37,941 nucleotides of DNA. It comes from Neolewinella persica DSM 23188 (lineage in GTDB: Bacteria; Bacteroidota; Bacteroidia; Chitinophagales; Saprospiraceae). Numbering within the stretch: the first letter of the stretch is position 1; each line of letters starts with the position of its first letter. Below, piece after piece: positions 15,768-23,032 of the stretch. Where the stretch lies: contig NZ_KB890444.1 of the NCBI RefSeq assembly GCF_000373105.1, positions 33,916-71,856 on the forward strand, given 5' to 3'. Position numbers and translations under genes: made by a program. The notes under the pieces were generated by a model, which did not search any database, was not told where the DNA came from, and saw only the letters and a program-made list of their open reading frames with translations.

Positions 15768-15952
15768 GGATTCGCTGCGCTCATGTTGCAGGATTCGCTA
15801 ACGCTCATGTTGCGGGATTCGCTGCGCTCATGTTGCGGGATTCGCTGCGCTCATGTTGCGGGATTCGCTGCGCTCATGTTGCGGGATTCGCTGCGCTCAT
15901 GTTGCAGGATTCGCTGCGCTCATGTTGCAGGATTCACTGCGCTCATGTTGCA
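15768..15952. repeat. Eight-unit 23-bp tandem array
   Basis: Eight consecutive units of GGATTCGCTGCGCTCATGTT plus GCA/GCG run from 15768 to 15952. Unit 2 is 24 bp (GCTAACGCTC) and unit 8 has one change (CACTGCG). The core TCGCTGCGCTC-x-TGTTGCAGG is shared with the 23-bp array at 11088. Being 23 bp with no stops, the array is open in all frames; I do not treat the resulting Arg/Cys/Ser-rich frame as a gene. It lies between convergent genes. Confidence 0.95.
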
Positions 15953-15996
15953 AGGGTTGCAGGTGTTGCAGCGCTTGATAAGAGAACCTGCGGGTT

Positions 15997-16110
15997 GAGC
16001 GGGCTGCCTTGTGCGGCAGCTGCAACCTGCAACGGGAGCGAAGCGACCTCTGCAACAATGAACGCAGTGAGTGCCTGCAACCTGCAACGCGCCGAAGGCG
16101 CTCTGCAACC
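15997..16110. repeat. GAGCGGGCTGCCT...TGCAAC repeat, copy 2
   Basis: Second copy of the repeat at 144-264: GAGCGGGCTGCCTTGTGCGG, AGCTGCAACCTGCAACGGG, AGCGAAGCGACCTCTGCAAC and a GCGCCGAAGGCGC hairpin. It abuts the stop codon of the PorE-like gene. Confidence 0.85.
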
Positions 16111-18149
16111 TACTTAATCTCCACCAATTCCCGATACCGCACCGTAACCTCCACCTTTCGGTTCAGGGCGCGCGCTGAGCTTCCTGGAAGTTCTCCCATT
16201 CCTTTGATACTGATTTCAGTGGCTTTTACCCCCGCTGTTTGTAAATGTACGCCTACTGCTTTTGCTCTGTTCTGGCTGAGGCGGACGTTGAGGGCTGTCG
16301 CACCGATATCATCCGTAAATCCGGTAACACTGATGCTTTGGATGTTTTTGTCTTTGATTTCATTGACAAAGATTTCCAGACCTTGAATTGCCCTGGGCGT
16401 CAGACTTGCATCTTCGAAGTTAAATCTAACGGTATAATTACGCTTGACTATTCGCGCCCGTCGCTGAATAGTATCCGGTTCAATGGTGTCCTGAGGTTCA
16501 GGAGCTGGCGGTTCGATGACCGGCGGCGGTGGCGGCTTAGCTTCGGCAGCCATAAACAGGTCTATTCGGTAAGGGGCGAGGTTATCCCAATCCGGGATGG
16601 CAAAATCTCTGGAATAAGGCAGGTAGTCTGGGTGGTCAACGGTGAGCGGCAGCGCCGCGTGCGCCGGTGCGCAGATGAAGAACCGACCTTCGTAATTCGT
16701 GTAATAGGTATTTCCTCCCGTAACCGGGACGGCCTGATTGATGATCGGTTCGCCGGTGAGGCTGTCGGTGATGAAGCCCGACACATAGGTTACTGGGTTG
16801 GAGCTGAGGCGATCGGACAATTTGAAGCCGTAGATATCAAGCTTTCCCCAACCGCCTGGCCGGTCACTGGCGACAAAGCCGGTTTTGCCGTCGGAACTGA
16901 GGTGAAAACCTAACTCCCGATGCGGGCCGTTGACGGGTGGGCCGAGGTTCAGCGCACTGGTAAAACGTTGCTGGCTGGAGTCCCACCAGCTGGCGAAAAT
17001 GTCTTCGTCCCCCAGACTGTAGTGGCCCGTACTTGAGAAATAGAGGGTCTGCCCATCATTACTTAGAAAGGGAGCCTCTTCATCTTCGGGCGTATTAACG
17101 CCTTCTCCCAGGTTCCGGGGTTTTCCCCATGAGCCGTCCTCCTCTCGGTCACAGACGTAGATGTCTGTCCCGCCGAAGCCACCGGGACGGTTAGAGACAA
17201 AAAACAATTGTTGTTCGTCGCAGCTAATCGTTGCCTGGGTTTCCCAGTATCCAGGGGTACTGATGTAATCGGGCAAGGGCTCTACGTCCCTGATTTGGCC
17301 TTTGATCAACCAGCCGGCGTAGAGGTCACACTCGCGCACGGGGCGTCCACCCTTGGCAGTTTGGTCCTTATCTTCCTTACATAAGGTGAAATAAATACGC
17401 TCCCCATCCCGCACCAACGAGCAGGTGCCTTCAGGCTGGGTGGTATTGAACGTCCCAAAGCGGCTGGTGACAAACTCAGACTCCCTGTCCTTTCTTCTCC
17501 CAACCAGCAGATCTTCATCGCCCAACTCCCCCTGCCGGGTAAAAAGCACGCTGTTCATGTTATTGCTAAAAAAGGGAAAGTAATCGTTTTGACGGGTATT
17601 GATTGGGAACCCTAAGTTATAAAGTTCCGTCACGTTGATGAACTGGGTGCTGTCTCGGGTAATCTTGGCCGCTTTGATTTGTCCCGCCAGTTTTTTCAGG
17701 ACCTTTTGTTCTTCCGCAGCTTCTTCTTCACCGTTGCGGCCAAAATCGTTGCGGTCCCGGGATTGCAACGCTTCGAACTTCTCGAAGTAATACAATGCAA
17801 GACTCGGCCTGGACATCTTGTAGTACATCTGCCCAAGTTGATAATAGAGGAGACGAGAGAAGGTAGAATCTTGCCTTAAGACCTGCTGATACGCTCTGGC
17901 TGCTCCCGTAAAATTACCCAGCAACTCCTCCGAAACGCCGAGAAAGCGCCGTGCGGCAACGTAGCCAGTATCTAATTGGACGGCTTCCTGAAAAGATTTT
18001 CTTGCTTTTTTGGGTTTGGCATCGAGTAGCGCCTTCACGCCGTCATCGAAGGCGGCGTTAGCGGCTGCGAAATCACTTCCTTTTTGAGCCGTCATTATGG
18101 CGGACAGCAGGCAAAACAGCAGAATCAGGGTGGTGGTGGCTCTCAGCAT
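16110..18149 (-). CDS. PorE-like TPR / PD40 / CRD / OmpA-C protein
   Basis: A 679-residue exported protein with signal peptide ending in TAQ. In order: tetratricopeptide-type helices (about 25-150: FAAANAAFDDGVKALLDAKPKKARKSFQEAV, GAARAYQQVLRQD); a beta-propeller of WD40-like PD40 repeats (about 190-440: FVSNRPGGFGGTDIY, LYFSSTGHYSLGDEDIF, GFVASDRPGGWGKLDIY); a carboxypeptidase-regulatory-like domain (about 450-520: GFITDSLTGEPIINQAVPV); a Pro-rich linker; and an OmpA C-terminal peptidoglycan-binding domain (about 570-679: GFTDDIGATALNVRLSQNRA). This is the domain order of PorE (PG1058), a T9SS component tethering the machine to peptidoglycan. The architecture is also widespread in Bacteroidota, so orthology to PorE is not proven. 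It has no PorE lipobox that I can see. Confidence 0.88.
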   Translation of the reverse strand: MLRATTTLILLFCLLSAIMTAQKGSDFAAANAAFDDGVKALLDAKPKKARKSFQEAVQLDTGYVAARRFLGVSEELLGNFTGAARAYQQVLRQDSTFSRLLYYQLGQMYYKMSRPSLALYYFEKFEALQSRDRNDFGRNGEEEAAEEQKVLKKLAGQIKAAKITRDSTQFINVTELYNLGFPINTRQNDYFPFFSNNMNSVLFTRQGELGDEDLLVGRRKDRESEFVTSRFGTFNTTQPEGTCSLVRDGERIYFTLCKEDKDQTAKGGRPVRECDLYAGWLIKGQIRDVEPLPDYISTPGYWETQATISCDEQQLFFVSNRPGGFGGTDIYVCDREEDGSWGKPRNLGEGVNTPEDEEAPFLSNDGQTLYFSSTGHYSLGDEDIFASWWDSSQQRFTSALNLGPPVNGPHRELGFHLSSDGKTGFVASDRPGGWGKLDIYGFKLSDRLSSNPVTYVSGFITDSLTGEPIINQAVPVTGGNTYYTNYEGRFFICAPAHAALPLTVDHPDYLPYSRDFAIPDWDNLAPYRIDLFMAAEAKPPPPPVIEPPAPEPQDTIEPDTIQRRARIVKRNYTVRFNFEDASLTPRAIQGLEIFVNEIKDKNIQSISVTGFTDDIGATALNVRLSQNRAKAVGVHLQTAGVKATEISIKGMGELPGSSARALNRKVEVTVRYRELVEIK

Positions 18150-18213
18150 GGTGTGATGGGTAAGGAGATGACCACAAGATCGGGTTTACTCGAGGAACTC
18201 TCAAAAAAGCTTG

Positions 18214-18234
18214 GGCCCCACCGATGGCGGGGCC
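18214..18234. other. GC-rich hairpin upstream of the PorE-like gene
   Basis: GGCCCCACC at 18214-18222 pairs with GGCGGGGCC at 18226-18234 with one mismatch and a GAT loop. There is no T-run on either side, so it is not a clear terminator. It lies 65 bp upstream of the PorE-like start in a 577-bp gap that otherwise holds only repeats. Confidence 0.5.
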
Positions 18235-18367
18235 GCAAGATAAAATGAGTGCATTAGTAAACTATCGCCGCTAAGGTAGCACTTTTTGGAAAAAGTGTGT
18301 AGTTAGTGGTCATGAACCTCTGGTAACGATAGCTTTATGACCAGAATTTGAGGCTAAGAGCGTGTTC

Positions 18368-18466
18368 CGGGCGCGGCCGCAGGTGCAGAAAAAGGAGGGA
18401 AGGAGCAGAGATGATCGGGGCTTTTCATTGCTCCACTTACTTGCTTTGCACCTGCGACCGCGCCCA
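18368..18466. repeat. Inverted pair of two-block elements, copies e and f
   Basis: Copy e (plus) runs from CGGGCGCGGCCGCAGGTGCA at 18368-18387 to GGAGCA at 18402-18407. Copy f (minus) runs from TGCTCC at 18429-18434 to TGCACCTGCGACCGCGCCCA at 18447-18466. The two face each other and form a 99-bp inverted repeat whose 19-bp outer arms pair at all but one or two positions and whose inner arms GGAGCA/TGCTCC pair perfectly. No TSD is evident. Confidence 0.85.
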
Positions 18467-18514
18467 GGATGCGTTTACAAATATTTTGGTTCCTATTGTC
18501 CTGACAAAACCCAA

Positions 18515-18588
18515 CCCGTACTTCTACGGAAGTACATCTGTGGATTTTGAAGGTTGTAAACCGCCACCCCGTACTTCTACGGAAGTAC
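18515..18588. repeat. Palindromic UACG-tetraloop repeat, locus 2 (2 copies)
   Basis: Two perfect copies of the 21-bp sequence seen at 1287-1419 (CCC then GTACTTCTACGGAAGTAC) lie at 18515-18535 and 18568-18588, 53 bp apart. The first is preceded by TGACAAAACCCAA, matching the GGCAAAACCCAA spacer of locus 1. They lie 140-210 bp upstream of the lipoprotein gene. Confidence 0.95.
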
Positions 18589-18726
18589 ATGTGCCCTATT
18601 CGAATTTCCGCCGCCGCCCCACAAAACTAAGCCCAACAATATCCGTTATAAACCCGCCGCCTAAAGGTAGTTATCCGAAATACCTCCACACTAAGTGTAT
18701 TCCCGGGTACTAATAATCTCTCCAAT

Positions 18727-19671
18727 ATGCATAAGCTCCTCCTCTTTTCGTTTTCTTGTTTCCTCCTGTTCACCGCCTGTAATGCGGTCCAGGACTCCTC
18801 CGAAAAAGCCTCCGCTGCTGTAGAAAAAAAGTCGGTGCCTGGCCACTTCAAAGGCGGACTGTATGAGTACTGGTATGAAGGAAAAGCCGAAATCAACACC
18901 TACGACTTAGAACAAGCACGTTATGGGGATTTACGCCAGGGGCAGGTCAGTATGATATTTGTCTCCGAAGACTTTCTTACCGACAAACAAGTCAAGAACG
19001 ACAATTACAGCAACCCGAATTCAACGCCAATCATCAAGACCAATATGATCCGCCGGTTCGTGACCGGTATTTACGACTACTCAATAATGACCTCCGTTTT
19101 CACCCCCACCAAAACGGACGAGCAGCCACATACACTGAAGGTAACGACGAGTCTGCAAGACTGGTGCGGGCAAACCTTCACCCAACTCAATTACGCCGGA
19201 GGCGGCAACTGGGACCAGCAACTACGCTCTTACTTCGAAAAAGAAGGAGATACCAACCTCAGCCTGCCAGCAGACTTCCTCGAAGATGAAGTGTTCAACC
19301 GTATCCGTTCGGGCTGGGAAAACCTGCCTACCGGTGACTACCGCGTCATTCCTGCTACCAATTTCCTGCTGATGACTCACCAGCCCTATCAGGCCGCCAG
19401 GGCTACGATCAGTCTAAACGATTACACCGGAGACGATTACACCGGGACCGGCCTGAAAACCTACGTCATTGACTATGGCGGTCTCGGTCGAAAGCTGGAA
19501 GTTGTTTTCGACGCTTCCTCGCCCTACATTATTCGGGGTTGGGATGAAACTGCTCCCAGCCGCGGCAAAAGCCTGATCACTAAGGCACGCCTCAGTCACC
19601 AAAAGCGTGCCCCGTACTGGAACCAAAACGGTGTAAAAGACGAACCCCTCCGGGCCGATCTCGGACTGTAA
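18727..19671 (+). CDS. Conserved Bacteroidota lipoprotein of unknown function
   Basis: A 314-residue lipoprotein with lipobox LFTAC (Cys18). The mature protein starts with a Ser/Lys-rich linker and then GLYEYWYEGKAEINTYDLEQARYGDLRQGQVSMIFVSEDF, a pattern I recall from Bacteroidota proteins misleadingly annotated as 'septum formation inhibitor Maf'; it has none of the nucleotide pyrophosphatase features of true Maf. Other conserved-looking parts are SVFTPTKTDEQPHTLKVTTSLQDWCGQTFTQLN and YIIRGWDE. Its function is not known. A MITE-like insertion lies two bases after its stop. Confidence 0.8.
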   Translation: MHKLLLFSFSCFLLFTACNAVQDSSEKASAAVEKKSVPGHFKGGLYEYWYEGKAEINTYDLEQARYGDLRQGQVSMIFVSEDFLTDKQVKNDNYSNPNSTPIIKTNMIRRFVTGIYDYSIMTSVFTPTKTDEQPHTLKVTTSLQDWCGQTFTQLNYAGGGNWDQQLRSYFEKEGDTNLSLPADFLEDEVFNRIRSGWENLPTGDYRVIPATNFLLMTHQPYQAARATISLNDYTGDDYTGTGLKTYVIDYGGLGRKLEVVFDASSPYIIRGWDETAPSRGKSLITKARLSHQKRAPYWNQNGVKDEPLRADLGL

Positions 19672-19672
19672 T

Positions 19673-19795
19673 GATTATTGTGACACACTACTGGACATTT
19701 TTGGCCCCCTCTCCGTTGAGCATTAGGCAAAACGCACCGGAGAGGGCGGGAGGCGAAGTTGAAAACCAAAAATGTCCCGTAGTAGCGGATTATTG
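19673..19795. mobile_element. MITE-like element with 18-bp TIRs and 8-bp target duplication
   Basis: The 8-bp direct repeat GATTATTG occurs at 19673-19680 and 19788-19795 and flanks a 107-bp element. Near its ends are inverted repeats ACTACTGGACATTTTTGG (19687-19704) and CCAAAAATGTCCCGTAGT (19766-19783), complementary at 17 of 18 positions. A second perfect inverted pair, CCCTCTCCG (19707-19715) and CGGAGAGGG (19738-19746), lies inside. No coding capacity exists, so it would depend on a transposase elsewhere. The parent IS family is not identified. Confidence 0.75.
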
Positions 19796-19902
19796 ATGTA
19801 TAATTTCTTAATCTTGAACCCCGCCCCACTGATTTCTACCTCTTGAAGTACTGAACACACAATCCCGCCTCACCGTTACACCAAGCAATAACCTCCCGAT
19901 AC

Positions 19903-20649
19903 ATGATTTCACGTTTTATCCTCTGCCTTTGCTTCCTGCTCGCGCTATGTTTCTCTGCTGCGCTGCCCGCCCAGGGGCTGCAACCTTACAACCCAAGTAA
20001 AGCGACCAACGGTATTATGATCGGCCTTGGAGGGAGTATCACCATCGGGTCAATGTTTCTGGACAAAAAGGTTACTCCGATGACTGAGTTGGAGGTGAAA
20101 AATCTGGACGTCAATAAGATATGGCCCATCGACCGTTTTTCTTTGCGCCACCTATCCTTTGAATCTGATGAGTTTACGGACAAATTGCTGCTAACGAGCT
20201 TCGCCAGCCCCTTCTTCTTGCTGCTCGACAAGACTGGGCGCGACAACTTTGACGATATGGCGATGATCGTCTTTCAGGGAGCCATGCTCAATTCTGCCCT
20301 GATCAACTTATCCAAGACCACCGCCAGGCGGCCCCGCCCCTACAACTATAACCCCGATGCACCGCTCGACATCAAGCTGCGAAAGTCAAGTCGCTACTCC
20401 TTTTACAGTGGCCACGTGGCCACTGCAGCCTACTTCAGCTTCACTACGGCACAGCTATACAACGATCTCCACCCCAACAGTAAAGCCCGGCCCTACATCT
20501 ATGCCGCTGCAGCCCTTATCCCCGCCACAGTAGCCTACGGACGTATGCGGGCGGGGAAACACTTTTTTACCGATGTGCTGATTGGCTTTGCTGCCGGCAC
20601 CGCGATTGCATTAACGGTGCCCGCTCTGCACCGCGCGGGAGGAGAATAA
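19903..20649 (+). CDS. PAP2-superfamily phosphatase, exported
   Basis: A 248-residue protein with an N-terminal signal (ILCLCFLLALCFSAALPAQG) and the three PAP2 signatures: K-x6-RP as KTTARRPRPY (about 137-146), SGH as SFYSGHVATAAYF (Ser169-Gly-His171), and R-x5-H-x3-D as RMRAGKHFFTD (about 213-223). The His in the second and third motifs and the Arg residues form the vanadium-haloperoxidase-like active site that removes phosphate from lipid phosphates such as undecaprenyl diphosphate or phosphatidic acid. The signal and hydrophobic segments suggest an envelope location. Its exact lipid substrate is not determined. Confidence 0.9.
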   Translation: MISRFILCLCFLLALCFSAALPAQGLQPYNPSKATNGIMIGLGGSITIGSMFLDKKVTPMTELEVKNLDVNKIWPIDRFSLRHLSFESDEFTDKLLLTSFASPFFLLLDKTGRDNFDDMAMIVFQGAMLNSALINLSKTTARRPRPYNYNPDAPLDIKLRKSSRYSFYSGHVATAAYFSFTTAQLYNDLHPNSKARPYIYAAAALIPATVAYGRMRAGKHFFTDVLIGFAAGTAIALTVPALHRAGGE

Positions 20650-20752
20650 ACGAATACGTGCCCGGGACCTCGTTGGCTGGCAACGTTAAAGTCACGTTAC
20701 CATCTCTCATTGGCAACAGAAATCTACCGGTTAATCGGTTTCTTACCCTGAT

Positions 20753-22060
20753 ATGTCAGCCACACCCAATAAGATAGGTTGGCGCAGTGCCGCGGCCCTT
20801 GTATTGGCCAATATGATCGGTACGGGTGCTTTTACGACGCTGGGGCTCCAGCTGGAATGGATCTCAAATGGTCCTGTCCTTTTACTATTGTGGGCCATCG
20901 GGGGACTGGTAGCCTGGTGTGGTGCGGTTAGCTACGCAGAACTGGGTACCCGCCTGCCCCGATCAGGCGGAGAAACCCACTTTTTGGCGGAGATTTTCCA
21001 CCCCTTACTCGGCTTCCTTAGCGGATGGGTCAGCCTTACCGTAGGTTTTGCTGCTGCGGTAGCCCTTAGTGCAATGGCCGTTGGCCATTACCTGGCGGCC
21101 TGGACGGGCTGGCACCCGCTCTGTACTGCCGCTGCCAGTATTGTCCTGTTGTCGCTCGCGCACAGTTTCGGCACCAAGCAATCAAGTACTCTGCAGAATA
21201 CGCTCACGGCCATCAAACTTATGGTCGTACTGGCGCTAGGCTTAGCCGGGGCCTTACTGCCCGCCCCCGAAGGTGCGGTGGTTGACTGGTCTATCAATAC
21301 CATGGAAGCCGTTTGGTCTCCCGGTGCAGCCGTAGCCATGATCAGTGTGTTCTATGCCTTCTCGGGTTGGAACGCCGCCGCCTACATCGTGGAAGAAATC
21401 CGTGAGCCTAACAAGAACCTGCCGCGTGCCCTCGTGGTGGGTACGCTGGTGGTCAGCGGGCTATTTCTACTGCTTCAGTATGGCTTTCTGCGGCAAGCCG
21501 GCAGTGCCGCACTTACCGGCCAAATTGATGTAGCGCAGATAGCTTCCGGAGCCATGTTTGGCGAGCAAGCGGGCCAGTTGGTCAGCGTGCTCATCGGAGT
21601 TTTACTGCTGACCGGTATTTCCGCCATGATCTGGATCGGTCCCCGGGTCGTAAGAGCTATGGGAGACAGCCACCAGCTGTGGCGCACCTTTGGAGAGCTA
21701 AGTAAAAATGGACTCCCCCTCCGGGCAACCTGGCTACAGGGAGGTATCAGCCTCTTTTTGGTTTTCACCTCCAGCTTCGAGCGGGTATTGATGTACAGTG
21801 GTTTTGTATTACAGCTTTTCACTTTCCTGGCGGTAGCCGGGCTTCTCATACTGCGGTTACGTTCGCGCAAAGACGCGGGTTACTCTTCTCCTTTGTACCC
21901 GGTTCCGCAAGTGATATTCCTGACTTTCAGCGCCTGGTCGTTGGCCTATCTGCTGAAGACACAGCCAACAGAAAGTTTGTTGGGCCTGCTGAATGTAGTG
22001 GCAGGATTAGCGGCGTACTATTTTGATGTCCGGGTTCCGAAGGCAAAGATATCCGGGTAA
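20753..22060 (+). CDS. APC-family amino acid permease
   Basis: A 435-residue inner-membrane transporter with about 12 hydrophobic segments. The first helix carries the APC substrate-carboxylate motif (ANMIGTGAFTTLG), and helix 6 carries SVFYAFSGWNAAAYIVEEIREPNKNLPRAL, the hallmark of the amino acid/polyamine/organocation family. Substrate is likely a neutral amino acid, but it cannot be specified. The start at 20753 gives a 10-residue cytoplasmic N-terminus before helix 1. Confidence 0.93.
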   Translation: MSATPNKIGWRSAAALVLANMIGTGAFTTLGLQLEWISNGPVLLLLWAIGGLVAWCGAVSYAELGTRLPRSGGETHFLAEIFHPLLGFLSGWVSLTVGFAAAVALSAMAVGHYLAAWTGWHPLCTAAASIVLLSLAHSFGTKQSSTLQNTLTAIKLMVVLALGLAGALLPAPEGAVVDWSINTMEAVWSPGAAVAMISVFYAFSGWNAAAYIVEEIREPNKNLPRALVVGTLVVSGLFLLLQYGFLRQAGSAALTGQIDVAQIASGAMFGEQAGQLVSVLIGVLLLTGISAMIWIGPRVVRAMGDSHQLWRTFGELSKNGLPLRATWLQGGISLFLVFTSSFERVLMYSGFVLQLFTFLAVAGLLILRLRSRKDAGYSSPLYPVPQVIFLTFSAWSLAYLLKTQPTESLLGLLNVVAGLAAYYFDVRVPKAKISG

Positions 22061-22128
22061 GATGACTGTGGTGATTCGGCAGAATCGTTGGAAAGAGCGC
22101 CAGTTCTTGTAACCGGAGACGAATCTGG

Positions 22129-22167
22129 TGGCGCGGACGCAGGGTGCAGTTTGAGGATAAAGGAGCA
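22129..22167 (+). repeat. Two-block dispersed element, copy g
   Basis: TGGCGCGGACGCAGGGTGCA at 22129-22148 (one extra G relative to the core) is followed by GGAGCA at 22162-22167, 14 nt after GTGC. It lies between the permease stop and the DUF6580 gene. Confidence 0.8.
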
Positions 22168-22230
22168 GGGTGAAACAAGCGCCGTTGAATTGATGACATG
22201 GTGCGCTACATCCATTCCCCCGGGAACGGT

Positions 22231-22238
22231 TATCTTTG
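22231..22238 (+). promoter_or_regulatory. -7 box for the DUF6580 gene
   Basis: TATCTTTG is a perfect TAnnTTTG match, 24 nt before the ATG at 22263. It overlaps the alternative TTG start at 22236, which argues for the ATG. No strong -33 element is seen. Confidence 0.55.
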
Positions 22239-22262
22239 CGGTCAAGAATTAAAATTCTCAAA

Positions 22263-22856
22263 ATGTCTATCTCCCCCACTGCTCCCAAATCATTATTTCT
22301 GGTTGTTGGCCTGATCCTGATCGCAGCTGCAAGCCGCTTGCTCCCCCACCCTTCTAATTTTGTTCCCGTGGGTGCCATGGCACTGTTTGGGGCAGCTGCG
22401 CTGCCCAAGCGCTGGCTGGCCATCGTCGTCCCGGTGCTGGCTTTCTACCTGAGTGACCTCGTACTCAACAATACCCTGTACGCTGCTTATTTCGATGGTT
22501 TCTATTGGGGTGTTTCTTACTGGATGGTAGGGGCTATCGTCCTGATGGTTCTGCTGGGTATGGGCTTGCTGCGTAACCTTAAGTTTTCCTGGCTGCGCGT
22601 TGGCGGAGCCGCCGTAGGTGCCACATTGGTCTTCTTCCTCGTGACCAACTTTGGCACATGGGCCGGCGGTATGTTGTACCCCAAAACCGGCGCTGGGCTA
22701 CTGGCCGCTTTCGCAGCCGGTTTACCGTTTCTGCTCAATAGCCTGCTCGCCAACTTAGTATTCAGCGGCCTCCTCTTCGGCGCAGCACGCTGGGCCGGCG
22801 TTCTTATGCCCCAGTCAACCAATGTATTGCAGGCTGAAACCATCGATGCGCACTAG
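22263..22856 (+). CDS. DUF6580-type integral membrane protein
   Basis: A 197-residue membrane protein with five to six hydrophobic segments. The opening RLLPHPSNFVPVGAMALFGAAALP and the later YLSDLVLNN, FGTWAGGMLYPKTGAGL and PFLLNSLLANLVFSGLLFG are the pattern of DUF6580, a family of unknown function common in Bacteroidota. The compact fold resembles S-components of ECF vitamin transporters, but this is only a resemblance. It is preceded by its own promoter and followed by a word-like spacer repeat, so it is probably monocistronic. Confidence 0.75.
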   Translation: MSISPTAPKSLFLVVGLILIAAASRLLPHPSNFVPVGAMALFGAAALPKRWLAIVVPVLAFYLSDLVLNNTLYAAYFDGFYWGVSYWMVGAIVLMVLLGMGLLRNLKFSWLRVGGAAVGATLVFFLVTNFGTWAGGMLYPKTGAGLLAAFAAGLPFLLNSLLANLVFSGLLFGAARWAGVLMPQSTNVLQAETIDAH

Positions 22857-22897
22857 ACCCGGTGAGGTAGTGCCCCCTGCCCCTTTGTATTAGTTGT

Positions 22898-23028
22898 CCC
22901 TGGTGCTTAGTCCTGACCACTAAATCCTGAGTACTGTTCCCGGACTCCTGAATACTGGCCCCTGAAACCTGAATTCTGGAGACTGAATCCTAAATTCTGA
23001 GTCCTGCCCCCCTGAACCCTGAGTACTT
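22898..23028. repeat. CTGAATCCTG-type spacer repeat (family 5)
   Basis: Degenerate cycles of cctgaatactg / cctgaaacctgaattctg / ctgaatcctaaattctgag fill most of the 176-bp gap between the DUF6580 and DUF481 genes and stop 5 bp before the latter's ATG. The period is roughly 10-16 nt and irregular. Confidence 0.75.
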
Positions 23029-23032
23029 AAAA

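Noticed and set aside
15701..16117. 138-codon Arg/Cys-rich frame over the 23-bp array
   Set aside because: It begins inside the MlaF-type gene and owes its openness to the stop-free 23-bp unit.
18348..18713. 121-codon plus-strand frame upstream of the lipoprotein
   Set aside because: It consists of the two-block pair and the palindromic repeats (repeated RTSTEVHVP).
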